Shown one piece after another: positions 12,166-24,553 of a stretch of DNA of 64,000 bases (position 1 is the first letter of the stretch; every line of letters starts with the position of its first letter). Source of the stretch: Melanocharis versteri. Lineage: Eukaryota; Chordata; Aves; Passeriformes; Melanocharitidae. The notes under the pieces were generated by a model. That model was given only the letters and a program-made list of their open reading frames with translations. It ran no database searches and was not told the DNA's origin. The DNA lies in the NCBI GenBank assembly GCA_013397845.1, contig VZTG01007663.1, positions 248,001 to 312,000 on the forward strand. The letters run 5' to 3'. The position numbers were made by a program, and so were the translations under genes.

Positions 12166-15100
12166 AGCCAAGTTTTAAAAATTGGAAATAGATGGGAAAG
12201 GCTAAAAAAGCCTTGGATCAAAGCCTGGTTATCTGTTGGTGCACAGTCACTGTGTGTGACACTGCAGAGTCTCCCTGGAAGCCTGTGGCCACTTCTTCTC
12301 TGAGCACAGGCCAAACTCAGACCTGCTGGAAACAGCGCTTCCCAAGCATCACGCTGTCTAAACAAAGGAAATTTAGAGCTGATGTTGTACCTGGTCTCTT
12401 TGCAAATAATGCCCTTACAGGAACATTTCCTTATTACATCCTGCCTGTAGCACCGCTCCTGTCAGGCCCTGAGCAATTCCAAAAGATTTATCTGCTGGAC
12501 ACTCACCCAAGTCGGTCGGAGGTTACAGACACTCAGTACCTACAGGACACACGTCAAGTGTCCACTAAACACGAGTTAAAGAAGGCAAGAAATTGATTAC
12601 GAGAACTACTGGAAACACCTATGGAAAAGCTTCCCAGGAAGGTCTTCTGAAAACAGCACAACCAAAAATTAACTTCTACTCCATCTCTCAGGCACGTGCA
12701 TCTGAGTCAAACAGCAAAGCTGCACATTTAAAAACTGAAAAGATCCCATTTCTGACTCAAACCTCCTCATTTATCTGATGAGCTTAAAGAATTAAGCATC
12801 CAATAACAGAAGAAGAAGTTTTCATACATTTCCTGTGGTCTGTGTCAATGTTTCATAGCATGTTTTATTTCAATTATAGACTCTTTTTTTATGAGGTGGG
12901 TTTTGTTGAGGGGTTTTTAGGGGTTTTTTTTGCTTATTGTGCAGTTAATCACAGTCAAACTACAACCATTTTGTCCCTTCAAACATACAAATAATTGTTA
13001 ATATCAGTGGTATTCTTGATCAGTTAGTTTTGCTTTCCACTTTTCCCCCTCTGTTTTGAAGGCACTCCTATAAAGGCCTACAAATTAGTAACACTGAAAG
13101 GAAAATAAGTCTTTATAAACAGAGACAGCTGGATTCGGATGCTTTTGGGCTCTTTTGTGCACAGCCCCTCTGCCAACATTGCAGTGGCAGGACCTCTGGT
13201 TTATGGAATCACGTACCCAGCAGGAGCTCCGGGAATTCCAGCCTGTGACGACATCCACACAAGCAGATTTGAGTTAACTTCAGCTGAAGGAAAAAAAAAA
13301 AAACCACCAAAAGGAAGCAAACTGCTCTTTCATTAGCAGATCATCAAGATGTTAACTTTTCCTTTGTTTGCATGTTCCTGCACATGTTAAGCAGCCGGCA
13401 GAAGGAAAGATCCCATCATCAAGGTAGTGGACTTTATTCAGTCAGTTCTTCTGCACTGTGCCAACTCTGGAGATTTTATAAGTAATGCTATTTTATGACA
13501 GCAACGTGATTTCTAAATTTATCAAGTCAAATTGAAGGCAACAGTTTTAGACGTGCAACAAGAGGAACAGTAAGTGCTATCAGTGAAATAAAGACTTGCA
13601 ATATAATCGTTATTTAGACGGTTTGCCAAGAATTCCCACAGTAAGTTACTGTAGCAAATACAAACCCAAAAAATTTACAGGCAGTTGAGAGGGAGATTTT
13701 GATCCTGAGGGATGCTAGCTGAAGAAACATATCTAGAACATTTTGTTCCTCCAGAAAAAAATTTCAGAACCATGAAAAAATACCAATCCCTCAAGCCATA
13801 TATCTAGTAGGCTTATTGCTCAAGGTGAAAACATCTGGGGGGGGCAAATAAAAGAGAATATTAAATTGGTGAAAACAATTTGGCTTGAAAGGGCAGTAAA
13901 GATTTCTGTGGTAGTCCGATACTGACAAATGCCTTGCCAGAACCACCTCACCAGCCAAATCTGTCCTGCTGCCTAAGACAGAAGCCGTGCCCAAACACGA
14001 CCTCTGGGGAAAGAACGAGCTGTAATTCCATGGTGTGTCCCCAGTTTAGGCTTCTTTTCCAACTGCCACTTTATATTTTCACAAATTATTACTTGGAAGC
14101 AAGCAGCTACACTTTTAAACCCTGCATGGCTCTTCTCTAAATTGAGTTCCAACAATTCCCTCCAAACCTATGAAAGAGCCATCACAATAATGCAAACTTA
14201 TATAACAGAACCTGTTAAAATGTGTTAATGAGGCTATATTGACTAGCTGGCTTCTCGGCAAAAGCAACTCCCACTGGAAGTTAAAAACTTAAAGGCTAGG
14301 AATTTTTTTTTCTTCCTTTCTTTTCAAATGACAGAAATGAGATTGAAAATCATCTAAAAATAGCCGAGAATTTTCAAGTGTCAGCTGTAACGGAAAGAGG
14401 AATGGCTGTCTCTCCTTACAGAGCCAGGATGGATGGAGTGAGCTTGTGATTCAGGATCGAGAGAGAGAGCTTACACACCAACTGTAGATGGTAGGAAATA
14501 ATTCTAATTTCCTAATTTTAATAATATTCCAGGACAATCTACAGCAAATTGAAATCCAGTGAAATTATACTTTAGAAGTGGTGAATGTAAATTCTTATAT
14601 TCTTTGCCTGCCAGCAGAAGTGAAGTACATATTGTGAAATAACTGCAAAAAGAGTTTTAAACAACCCATTCAAATCATGCATCCTCCTCACGACAGAAGA
14701 TGAATATAAATTACATGTCTTTGACTTTGTTTTGTCTTTTCCATCAATCTTTTTCCCCAAAAAGCACCATGTCAAGGCTTCTATTTAAATCAGGCGATCT
14801 CTCGCATTTAAACAGTTCCCTACCTCTGAACATTTTCTGATGTAAACAGGAGAAGGAAGCTCAGATTTGCAATTTGTAGGGTACCTGTGTACATCATGCA
14901 CCCAGATTTGGGGTAGCCAAAGACAGAAATACAGGTGAAAGACGGCAGATGATGATCACAGAATGCAGCAGAAGCCATGGTGTCCCTCCGGTACCACAGG
15001 ACCTGAGATTTCAGCCCTCACCCTTCCCGTGTTCTGGAATCAAGCTCCACTGTGGCCATGCTCACTTGAGCTCCTGCAGGATGCAAATGTTTTAAGGTCT

Positions 15101-17197
15101 GTTGAAACTGTTCCTTTGCTCCACAGTGTTCATACAGGGCTTAATTAGGCAGAGCTGCAAGACTTGACAACCAGACCATCAGTACTGCCATGACTTCTTT
15201 ATTAATTAGTGTCAGGACATGAGAAAACGAAACCAGAGTCCACATTGTCAAACAAAGTGTATGGTTAGGGTCAGGCTCCATCCCCTTCAAAGTGAAAAAC
15301 CTTACATGAGTTCTAACTATGTTTATAAATTATTTTTCACTGTGTCCAGTCAAATTAGCCTGTAAACAAGTTATCAAAACTCAAAGCCTCAAATGCCAAC
15401 ATCCAAGTTTCCCTTGAATAATAACACCAGCTGGAGTGTGGATATTTTTAATGGAGAGATTTTTCTACTTGGTTTTGCACAAATAAAACTATGAGCAACT
15501 CAAAAAATCTTCCTCAAAATTTGGAAAAATTGTGACCTTCCTGTCCAGGTCTGGCAGCAATCTGAGCAGTACCTGCACACAAACTCACGTTTACTTAGAG
15601 AAAAATTTATGTCATTTCATCAAGTCATATTTGGAAAGCTCAATAATCACTAGGTTTTCCTACAGAGTTCTTTCTTTTGTTTATAGCTATGAAAGACATC
15701 TTCACAGAGTGAAGACTTGACAAGAACCAGGTTGAGCAGCTATATTCACTATTTACCTCCTTTTCTTTATGCTATTACATGGCAAATTACAGATCATGTC
15801 AAAATGTTAAATCAAAGTAGAATTTGCTTCTCCCTGGCAATATGCCTCTGTGCAAATTACCTCTAATTATTATTCTTTATCTGTCACTGAACACTTTCCA
15901 TTTTGAAATACAGGAGTGAAGTCAACCTGTGTATGGTATTTTATTCTCACTGTCACACATAAGATCATGAACCACTACCTCAACAATAGTTAATAGGTCA
16001 GATTATGTAAAACTGATAAATTGACTGGTCACTACAATTTTCTGTCACAGTCAGCATTCAGAATTCTCTTTGCGGCAAAGTGGAAATATGTTTATTTAAT
16101 TACCACTTTAAAAAGAAATGGACATTTGTTCTATTTTTGCCTGACCATCAGGTCAGTATCAGAATACATGAATTCCAGAATCTCAGTGTGTCACAAGCCA
16201 GGTCAATAAATATAAAAAGCCTATATCTAAAGACTTACATTTATGGAACATCATGAAACCAGAAGTTGAGCAGAAAGACCTGCAAAGCAGCTGGCAAGAC
16301 ACAAGACAAGCACCTTAACCCCCCCTCATTGACTCCAAAACCCTCACTCGTTAAAGACTAAAGCTGCCCTTAGCCCCAGAGCAAAGCTGAATCTGCAGAG
16401 CTCTCTGCAGAGCCATCCTGCTGGCACGAGCACAAGCCTTCTAGATTTACACTGTGCCCAGCAGGCTGGGCTCAAAAAGCCAAGGAAAACTTTCATCTGA
16501 TCTTTCATCTACCTCTGAACTTCCAGAAGCACATGACAGCTACAGGTCCTCTGTGCACAGTGCTGGTAAAGGACAGGGAGTCAGGGCAGGCAGGGAAAGC
16601 TCCAGTGCTGTCAGGGTGATCGTGCTCTCCCCTGACCGGCCGCAGAGGGGAGGAAGGGAAGAAAAATTCAATGATTTATCTCTTCATAACCTTACCCGAG
16701 ATTTTTGCCTTGCAGGAACACCTGTGCTATGTTCCCTGCAACCCAAACATGAAGCAGCAGTGGGGTATCAAGTCACCAAGCAGAGCTGTATCCCATGTGC
16801 CACGGGAAGAGCATCCCTTGGGTCACAGGTTGCCACCCTGCAAAGAGCCAGGCTATTCACTGACTAAAAAGTTTCACTATTGAGCAAAACGGTGACTTTT
16901 ATAACCAATCTACTTATTACTAAAGAAATGTTTAAAATTAAGGCAGATATTAAAAGAAACACAGAGAACAGTGAAAGCAGCACATCAGCTGGAGATCTTT
17001 GATAAGCTTTATCAGAACAGCCACCGATGGCCACAGGTGAACTGGTTGGTGCTCCTGCAGTAAGTGCTGTGACAGCCAACCTTCCTTGTGCCACCAGCCC
17101 TGGCTCAGCCAGGTGACAGAGAGCACAAGAACCCCTTAGTATTTTCTCCATGATGAAATAAGGGACGAAATCAGAGAGAAAAGCGTGGCTGTATTGT

Positions 17198-17223
17198 CAA
17201 GAGCTTCTAACAGGAAGCTCTTG
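17198..17223. repeat. Perfect 10-bp inverted repeat (hairpin), next to a 21-bp direct repeat
   Basis: Arms CAAGAGCTTC (17198-17207) and GAAGCTCTTG (17214-17223) flank a 6-base loop, TAACAG. Immediately downstream the 13-mer CTCCTTGAGGCAA occurs at 17242-17254 and 17263-17275, giving a 21-bp period. No promoter, terminator or small-RNA gene context is visible. Confidence 0.7.
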
Positions 17224-20200
17224 CTTTATTGCTGTATCCCACTCCTTGAGGCAATAAAGCCTCTCCTTGAGGCAAACTTAACAAGGAGATGTCTGGCTGC
17301 AGAAAGTTCGGGAATTATTTTGGGTATCAGTGCACATAGAGAGGCCCCAAATGAAACCATGGTTCTGCTGTGCTATGCCCTATAAACACAGAGAAAGCAT
17401 TCTTGCCCCAACATGCTTACGTATTTTGAGCACTCAAAAAACAAGATGCCGGCGACCCTGGTATTTCTGGAAGAGTTGCTGGCTGGTAAATAGCAATATT
17501 GTGACCTCCCAAGTAACAAGAAAGAGAAATGCAAACAACCAAGAAGAACAGAGCAAAACAAAAATATTTCCATAAGCAGAACTTTTTATATCCCAGGAGA
17601 TCTCTGCCTCCAGAGCTCGAAAGGGACACATTAACCTATGTTATGTGACTCTCAGGATATCATAACCTTCAATAAATTTATTTGCTAGGAAGCTCTGTAA
17701 GAAAACAGAAAAAGTGAATTGTCTCAAATCCTACAGCAAAATTATTATGGAAGATATAATTGAACTGATGGCTGGGGTTTATCTGTGGACCTCAAAAATT
17801 CACTGCAACACTGCTGTCCTGCACTCCCTTCGCATCCATGGGGATCAGGTGCTGTGAAAACAGGGGGTCTAAGGAATCTTAAAACATAGTGCAGTCAGAA
17901 ACAGGCAAAAATACTGCAAGGCATCACTGGCAAGCTCTCCTGGTTGATTTCTTTTAGACACCATCTATTTAATTCCTGAGTCAGAAACAGGAGGGAACAT
18001 ACCAGGGCCCCACTGGCTGCACTAAGGAGCCAAGGAAGCGAAGTAGGAAGAAAAGATATTCCCATCCCAGAATTTCAGTGAACCACAAAACAGAAAGAAA
18101 TTTCGTTTTGCCTCATCTCCAAAAAACAGGAAGAGCAGCACTAGGACAACTTGGGCTACATGAACCTGAGTATTTCAAATGGAACGGGGAGCAGGGTTTT
18201 GAAGCAGTTTGCCCAAGGGACTCCTCCACACCCTGCTTTGGTGCACGCTGGAGAGCTGTACCTGGATTCCTCCGGGGTGAACCGAGCCAAAGGACTGGCT
18301 CCAGGAGCACGCCTGATGTGCTCCAGCCACAGAGGTGCTTTTGTTCCAAGACCTGCTCCAGGAGCAGTGTTAGGCAGAAGTCCTGAAGTGTGTGGAACGT
18401 GGACACCGTGTGCTCGGCACCTCCCACTTTGCTCTTTGAAGAGTTTACTTGCTCCTGTTGACTCAGCCTCAAAGATAGCTACGACTGCTGCAGCTCAGAC
18501 AATTAAGAGATAATACACTAGACATGCAGCATAAAAAATAGGATATAATTAAGATATCAAAGGTTGAAAGGAAGCTGAGAATTGAAGTACTGGTAGGGAA
18601 ACAAAGCTTACGTCTGTTATCTGTACAGCACTTTTATACTTGAAGAGAGTACAATGTATGACATAATTAAACAACCACTACAAACTTCCTCTTCTCTATC
18701 ACTACTATCAACAGATTCTCAGAGAAAATAGTAATGCAAAGCTGCCTAACAGCACCTCCATTCACAGAACTGAGCAGGTGCTTGGCAGAGATCAATTAAT
18801 TAAGAGGTGAAATCTCAGTTTCCCTTATTAAATCTCAGAGCTGCTCCCTAACAAAACCCTCCCCTGCAGCAGGTCCTACACACCAGCCCGTGGCACTGCT
18901 GTTTGATGGCTTTTATCATTGGCTTTGATGTATTTTTTCCCCTGATGGCATTTACCTATCAGCTGAGTGATCTGGCTGCAGAACAAAGTTCTGAGGAAAC
19001 AGGGAAAAAAGGGCAGCTCTGAAGCACCCACTACCTACCATGTTCCCTGAGGGCCTGGGCATGGGAGGGAACAGAGTAAGAGTGCTACAAACCTGTGCCT
19101 AAGGGCAGTCATGGCAAAGGTCTGCTTGGCTTAGAAGTACACACAGCCTCTGATTTCTGCAACTGCATAAGACATTGGTAAGAAATGGCAGCTGATTACA
19201 GTTCCACAAAAAAATATAGAAGGGAAATGGGGAAAAAGCAAAGCCCAACCCATATTCCTCGTTTAAGTAATTCTTACCACATGCTCCAGCTGTTTTCATA
19301 GCTACATTTCAGGGTAAGAAGAGACCATTAAATGTCAGCTCACAAAGCAAACTTCATCTTATCTAGACTGCTATCAGTTTGTCCATCTATAGTACCCTGG
19401 TTGAAGCAGGAGCTGTGAAAGGTATTCAGAGCTGCAAAATCCAAACCTCTGTACTGAGGAGGCAGAGCAGCCTGTGTCCTCTCATGATAAATGCAACCAA
19501 GGACAGAACAGAAGTATGAGAAAGACCATGAAAAACCCACTGCTGGCATGTGGTATAATTGCTCTACACAGCACTCTTGTGATCTCCTAGAAAATATAAA
19601 CAAATAAACAAGAATATTTAAGAGCAGTACCTTCAGTCTCCACAACTAAGTTCATGTCAGTTTGGGATTAATATTGAGAACAGTTATAAGTGCAGCAAAA
19701 ATACTGAATTTTATTTGTTGCTACAACACAGCCTTCACACTGCATTTGGCTGTAAAGGTACATGGAAGAAGGAAGTATCACAGGGATGCTTCTCTACAAC
19801 CTGTTCAATTTATTTTCATTAGAACAGCAAAATTCATCTTAGAGTAATAACGAGGTTACGTCTGATGCTGTTTTCTTGAAAGCACACTCCCACTGAAATA
19901 CATCAGTGTCAACACTTTTGAAAGAAATTAACTGAATTTGTATTTTTAGAAGCTAAACAGAAAGCCAAAGCCCAGGGACACACATCTGCTTCAGTCCTGT
20001 GGCTCCCAGGCACCAATGTCACTGCTGATGTCGTTGCTCGCTGTAAGCCTCCCGCTGCAGCCCCGCTGCCGTATGCATGCGGACAGCTCGCTCACCAAAA
20101 ATAAGTTTTTGTGTCACATCAAAACAAGAACCTGCCAGGGGCAAGTGGCTGCCACTGCCACCACTGCTCCGCAGTGCTCTCCCCACGTCCTTACTCACTG

Positions 20201-21264
20201 ACCTTTCTACCACCATCCTGGCCTCCTTTCGTGTTTGTTGTCACAAATATCTCCTTCCTCCATCACAATGCCAGTTTATGACTTCTTCCACTCAGTTTTC
20301 CAGCTTACTTCATTAAAATGGGTACTTTTATAAGCAGAAGGAATAAACTCACAGAGCATAACAGGGTTTGTTACATATTCCACTCCCATTTTGATCCATC
20401 TGCTCCCCACCTTGGACTACGAGCGCTGCAGACAACAATCTCTGTGAGACAAAGGCATAGCACTGAAGAGACACAGCTTTGACAAAAGAGACAATTAAAC
20501 CCTCAGCTCGTACAATCCTCCTGCACGCGCCTCTAAGTGCTGCTAGAAAGCAGCCAAGAGTTATACCTCAAAATGAACGCTGTAGAAAAATTAAAATCTG
20601 ACCCTTAACCAAGGGAAATCGAAGGATCTCTCATTTTCTTCTCCAAAAGGCAAATCTGCCGTTTCATCTCCAGATCCTTCTAGCTGCAGAAATGAGAGCA
20701 TCTGCCAGCTCACTGAGCCACCTGAGTAACTTTTTCCAGCCTAACTCCAAACTGCAACAACTTGCCATATCAAACTGCCAAATCTACAGTGCTCATTTCT
20801 TTCTGTGAATCCAGCTGTCATTTTTCCCAAATGCCTTCGCAGTCCCAACTCTCCCGATGCCAAAAAAACCTTTTCACAGATATACATAATTTTGCAAAAC
20901 ACATATGCTCTCTGTATGGCACATGAAGTCAATTAACAAGTTTACTTACTGAATTAAAGGATGACACACAACAGTAAAACAAAAACCTCTTGCAGACAGC
21001 AAACACATGAACCTTCTCCCTACAAGGCAAGACTCTCACAAGGAGCACTGAGTTTTAATGCTTATTTTGAGTACCACAGCTGATCTTCCACACTTATCTC
21101 TGTGGCATCTTTTATCCTGTAATTCCCCTGGTGTTTGTGATCACCAGCACACTGAGTGAAATGTACAAACACGCTGAGTCTGCAAGTCAGCAAGCACAAA
21201 GCAGGCACTGGGGCAACTCTGTTCCCTCAGAAAACAAAAACAAGCACAAAATAAAAGCACGTAC

Positions 21265-22963
21265 CTTTTAACTGGTCGGCTACCACGCTCTGACCGACGC
21301 GCTCAACCACCTTTCCATCCTCCATTTCATAACGATCATCCAAATATTTGGCAGTAGCTTCTGAAATATGGACCTTCCCAGCCACCCCGAGCTGCTCCAT
21401 CAGATTGGCCAAATTGACATCATTGGACCACACATCGAACTTGAACCTCCTCATTCCCAAAATGCCACACAGGACTGTCCCAGTGTGAACACCGACTCTC
21501 ATGTTCACCATTTCTTTCTTCTCCTGGCAGAACTGCTCGATGGCTTTGATCATCCCCAAGCCCATCTCGATGCAGCAGTAGGCGTGATCTGCCCGGGGCT
21601 CAGGGCAGCCAGCCACGCAGTAGTAACAGTCTCCCAAAGTGCTGATCTTCTCACATTTAGTGTCCTCACACAGACGGTCAAAGCGTCCAAAGAGGTCGTT
21701 CAGGAGTCCCACCAGGGCGTGGGCTGATTTGTTGGCACTCATTTTCGTGAAGCCAACGATATCTGCAAACAAAATGCTCACTTGCTCTATCTGCTGCATT
21801 TTAAAAGGACGGAATATTATGGGGGTTTTCTGTATGGAGGGCTTCTTCTTCCTGTTTTTGGGGCTTGAGGTGGAATGACGTTTGATCGAGTTTTCACTTT
21901 CATCATCCCCCTGCTTCATTAAGTCATCGGCTATTATTCTTGGCATAACAGAATGAATCATCCTCTCTTTCAGGGCTTTTTCCACTTCCAAGTCTTTTCC
22001 ATGCATGATGGATTGCCCCACTTTCAGGAATGTGCTTCTTGATCTGACTTCGGACATGATAAATAAATGAATACCGATGGCGTGGATGCAGATGTGCAGG
22101 AAGGCTTTACTCAACAGCTCCCAGTAAACCGCGCCGGCTCCCAGAGGTGTGAAACAGTTCTCATCACGGAAGTGATAACCAAAGGTCTCGAAGAGGACCG
22201 AGTACGACAGTCCCAGAAACAAGCTTAAATACAGGGGTAAGTGCATCACTGTGTAAAGCAACAAGAGCACTTCAATACACATAGAAAAACTGCCCACTTG
22301 AGAAAGACAAGTGTCTGTGGGATCTGCCGGGGCAGTCCGGTTGGACATGTCACCACTTCCTGAGACAGGCTTCAGAGCCTGGAACTGCGGAGCGAGGGTC
22401 AGAGCAAACACCAGGAGGGTGAGTATCAGCGAAGTCCATACGTAATGGCGGGCATAAGTCTTAGTGAAAGTGAACACAAAAAAAGCTACACATACCAGGA
22501 GGAAGCACAGAGCCGGCACCATGAAAACAATCTGTTTCTCTCTCATGTGTATGCCGAAGTAGATGCCCCAGAGCAGACAGGCCACGCCGATGTAGAAGAG
22601 AGCATAACGAAACCTGCGCTGGGTCTGCGGGAAGCATCTCTCCATGCAAGCCTCCTCCAGGTTGTTGGAGTCGAACTTGGGGTTCCACCACTTTGAAGAG
22701 GCCCTCTCGAAGAGCTGCGGCAGCTTCTTCTGCCGGCGGAGGCCGGAGCCACTGCCGCCCGCTCCGCCGGCTCGGCGGGTGCCCCCCGACTCCCCCGAGC
22801 TGCAGCTGGAGGAGATGCTGTACTTGCAGTGCTTGGAAGAGGTGCAGCCCTGGTGCTGCTTGGGGTTGATTTTCACCGTCACGCTGTTGCTGTCCCCGCT
22901 GGAGTCGCAGCTCACCTCGGTGCTGTGGTGATGCAGCAGCTGCTGGTGCGGTGGGGAAGCCAT
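21265..22963 (-). CDS. ADCY9: Adenylate cyclase type 9, first coding exon (residues 1-567, partial)
   Basis: Membrane adenylyl cyclase that converts ATP to cAMP at the plasma membrane; ADCY9 is the forskolin-insensitive member of the family. Translation from the ATG at 22963 begins MASPPHQQLLHHHSTEV, the known ADCY9 N-terminus. The start context is strong (A at -3, G at +4). In order it shows a Ser/Gly-rich cytoplasmic N-terminus (1-115), the first hydrophobic membrane cassette of about six segments (118-305), a linker with the helix VEKALKERMIHSVMPRI (328-344), and the C1a cyclase domain (about 390-566). The domain carries FADIVGF with metal-binding Asp401, LGDCYYC with Asp445, and GVHTGTVLCGILG. 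The frame is open throughout. The exon ends at 21265 after codon 566 plus one base, at donor AAAG|GTACGT; the triplets beyond it (GTCFYFVL) are intron read-through. The second membrane cassette and C2 domain lie outside the window. Confidence 0.97.
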
Positions 22964-23025
22964 GTTGTCAATTCCTCCTCAAGAGCCCGCGCCGGACTTG
23001 GGTCTCTGGGATTGTGGAAGCCACC

Positions 23026-23026
23026 N
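23026..23026. other. Single-N assembly break in ADCY9 5' region
   Basis: One undetermined base, 63 bases upstream of the ADCY9 ATG. Single Ns at 34654, 36885 and 39354 mark contig joins, so this N may also stand for a join of unknown size and not just an ambiguous base. I see no duplicated flank here. Confidence 0.7.
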
Positions 23027-23190
23027 CAGCTGCCCGCCGCTTCCTCCCCGCACGGCCGCCGACGAGGGGCCGCCTCCCGCCCTCAGCCGCCCGCCCAGCC
23101 GGGACGGCAGCAGCAGCCGCTCCCCTCTGCTCCGCCCGCCCGCCCGTCTGAGGGGAGGAAGGGGAGCGCGGGGACGCGCTCAAGCGGCCG

Positions 23191-23200
23191 CCACCATCTT
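23191..23200 (-). promoter_or_regulatory. YY1-like site
   Basis: The minus strand reads AAGATGGTGGCGGC through this position, one base off the YY1 core AAGATGGCGGC. Such sites often sit at or just downstream of the start site in CpG promoters and set its direction; here the motif points along ADCY9. Confidence 0.45.
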
Positions 23201-23237
23201 CCTCACAGCGCGGGGGGGGTTCGGGGGGGCTGCGGGA

Positions 23238-23285
23238 GCGCGCCCCCGCTGGCCAATTGGGCGCGGCGGCGCGGCGGGGGCGCGC
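23238..23285. promoter_or_regulatory. Inverted repeat enclosing a CCAATTGG palindrome
   Basis: Arms GCGCGCCCCCGC (23238-23249) and GCGGGGGCGCGC (23274-23285) are perfect reverse complements separated by 24 bases. The spacer holds CCAATTGG (23253-23260), which presents a CCAAT box on both strands (NF-Y family site). The arms themselves are GC-box-like. It lies about 290 bases upstream of the ADCY9 ATG. Confidence 0.6.
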
Positions 23286-23323
23286 CCCCCCCCCCCCCCC
23301 CCCCACCCCNNNNNNNNNNNNNN
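23285..23323. other. C-homopolymer followed by 14-N gap
   Basis: A run of about twenty C bases, then ACCCC, then 14 Ns (23310-23323). The minus strand would be a long G-run able to form G-quadruplexes. Sequencing probably stalled here, which explains the gap; the number of Ns need not equal the missing length. Confidence 0.85.
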
Positions 23324-23560
23324 CCAAACACACACTTCCCGCCTCAGTGCGAGGGGCGCGGGAACGAGTGGGGACGGTCCCCTCAGAGAGCGATGGGCGT
23401 GATGTTGGCGGCACCCTCCGTGAGGCACGGACGGGACAGCGAGGGGTGGCAGGAGCCGGGCGGCCCTTTAGCGGGGACAGCCCGCGGGGCCGGGTGCCGG
23501 GGTTCCCGGGCTGCCCCCGCCACCGCCCTCCCCACCGGCTGACATTTGCCATGCGCAGAC

Positions 23561-24089
23561 GATACGCCCTTCACCAAACAATTCAGCTCGAGACCCGCTG
23601 CAAACTCGCTGGGTTATTTTTCTCCTCGTTCTCCGCTTGTTTATGGCTGACGCTATCTCGCCTGCACCGCTCCCTCGGTTTCATTATCTCCTCTCGCAGA
23701 TGGACCGTGGCTTTCCTTCCTCACGGGGCTTCTCTCTGCTGGTGCTATAGCTCCCTCTCCTCTTCTCAGCTCTGCATCCCTCACCCTTGCTCACAGGTGA
23801 TGTTCCCAAATTGATCCCACCTCATCCCTCTCAGCCCCTCAGCTCCAGCCCCAGTTCTTCCTGCTGTGGCTTCTCCTTCCCTGAATCCCATTTACTTTTT
23901 TCCAGGTGAGCCTTCCCCAGCAAAGCACTTCACTCCAGCCGTCCTTCCTCCTGCAGTCCCTTCTCTAAAGACTACACCATTCCGTAAAATAAAGCCAATG
24001 GCGCTAATGTAATAACAGTAATACTGTGGCCAGCGGGACCAGGGCAGTGACCATCCCCTGTACTGGGACACCTCCCAGCCCGGGGTAAG
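23561..24089. other. Upstream flank of ADCY9, no gene seen
   Basis: Moderately pyrimidine-rich sequence between the CpG region and a CR1 copy. An NRF1-like half site (ATGCGCAG) lies at the promoter edge near 23551. I see no exon, RNA gene or other repeat. Confidence 0.6.
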
Positions 24090-24553
24090 TTTTCGGCCCC
24101 TCAAGACAAGACAGACATGGAGGGGCTGGAGAGTGTCCTGGGAAGGGTCTGGAGCCCCAGGAGCGGCTGAGGGAGCTGGGAAAGGGGCTCAGCCTGGAGC
24201 AAAGGAGGCTCAGGGGGGAGCTTCTGGCTCTGCACAACTCCCTGACAGGAGGGGACAGCCGGGGGGGTCGGGCTCTGCTCCCGGGAACAGGGACAGGAGG
24301 AGAGGAAACAGCCTCAAATTGTGCCAAGATAGGTTCAGATCGGATACTGGGAAAATTTCTTCATGGGAGGGTGGTCAGATGCTGGCACAAGGTGCCCACG
24401 GCGGTGGTGGAGTCACCATCCCTGGACTGTGTTAAAAAAACGAGTGGACATGCTGCTTCGCAATATGGTTTGGTGGGCACGATAGTATTGAGTCAACGGC
24501 TGGACTTGGTCTTGGAGGTCTTTTCCAGCCATAATGATCTATGACTCTCTGTA
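24090..24553 (+). mobile_element. CR1 LINE 3' fragment (longer copy)
   Basis: CR1 in plus orientation covering the end of the coding region and the 3' UTR. It has the segments GGAGCGGCTGAGGGAGCTGG, GGTGGTGGAGTCACCATCCC and AATATGGTTTGGTGGGCACG, and a tail TAATGATCTATGACTC. Frames are broken, so it is inactive. It lies head-on to ADCY9, just upstream of the promoter. Confidence 0.9.

Larger units (their letters stand above)
1..21264 (-). other. ADCY9: ADCY9 intron after first coding exon (partial)
   Basis: This is the sequence 3' of the ADCY9 splice donor at 21264-21263 (minus strand GTACGT). It is AT-rich, and its open frames are short and unlike any protein I recognise. The next ADCY9 exon, which should begin near LKTYLISGQ, is not found, so the intron continues past position 1. 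It holds four CR1 fragments (listed separately), an ATCC microsatellite and a short hairpin. I see no RNA gene. Apart from those items, the stretches 1-2569, 2761-9371, 9542-10894, 11179-11696 and 12166-21264 show nothing I can name; conserved enhancers could be present but cannot be judged without alignment. Confidence 0.85.
22964..23560 (-). promoter_or_regulatory. ADCY9: ADCY9 5' UTR and CpG-rich promoter region
   Basis: A very GC- and CpG-dense stretch directly upstream of the ADCY9 start codon. It contains GC boxes, a CCAAT palindrome and a YY1-like motif, and I see no TATA box. This is typical of a broad housekeeping-type promoter. The transcription start and any non-coding first exon cannot be fixed by eye. 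A possible acceptor (CAATCCCAG at about 23003) lacks a good pyrimidine tract. The region is broken by a single N at 23026 and 14 Ns at 23310-23323, so its length in the assembly is not reliable. Confidence 0.8.

Noticed and set aside
11733..12365. 210-codon minus-strand open frame in the ADCY9 intron
   Set aside because: It runs through a CR1 3' UTR, and similar translated phrases recur at other CR1 copies (for example 2564 and 49221). It is repeat-derived.
22829..23542. 237-codon plus-strand open frame across the ADCY9 promoter
   Set aside because: It crosses the N gap and CpG-rich DNA, is composed mainly of Pro, Ala, Gly and Arg, and is antisense to the ADCY9 exon.
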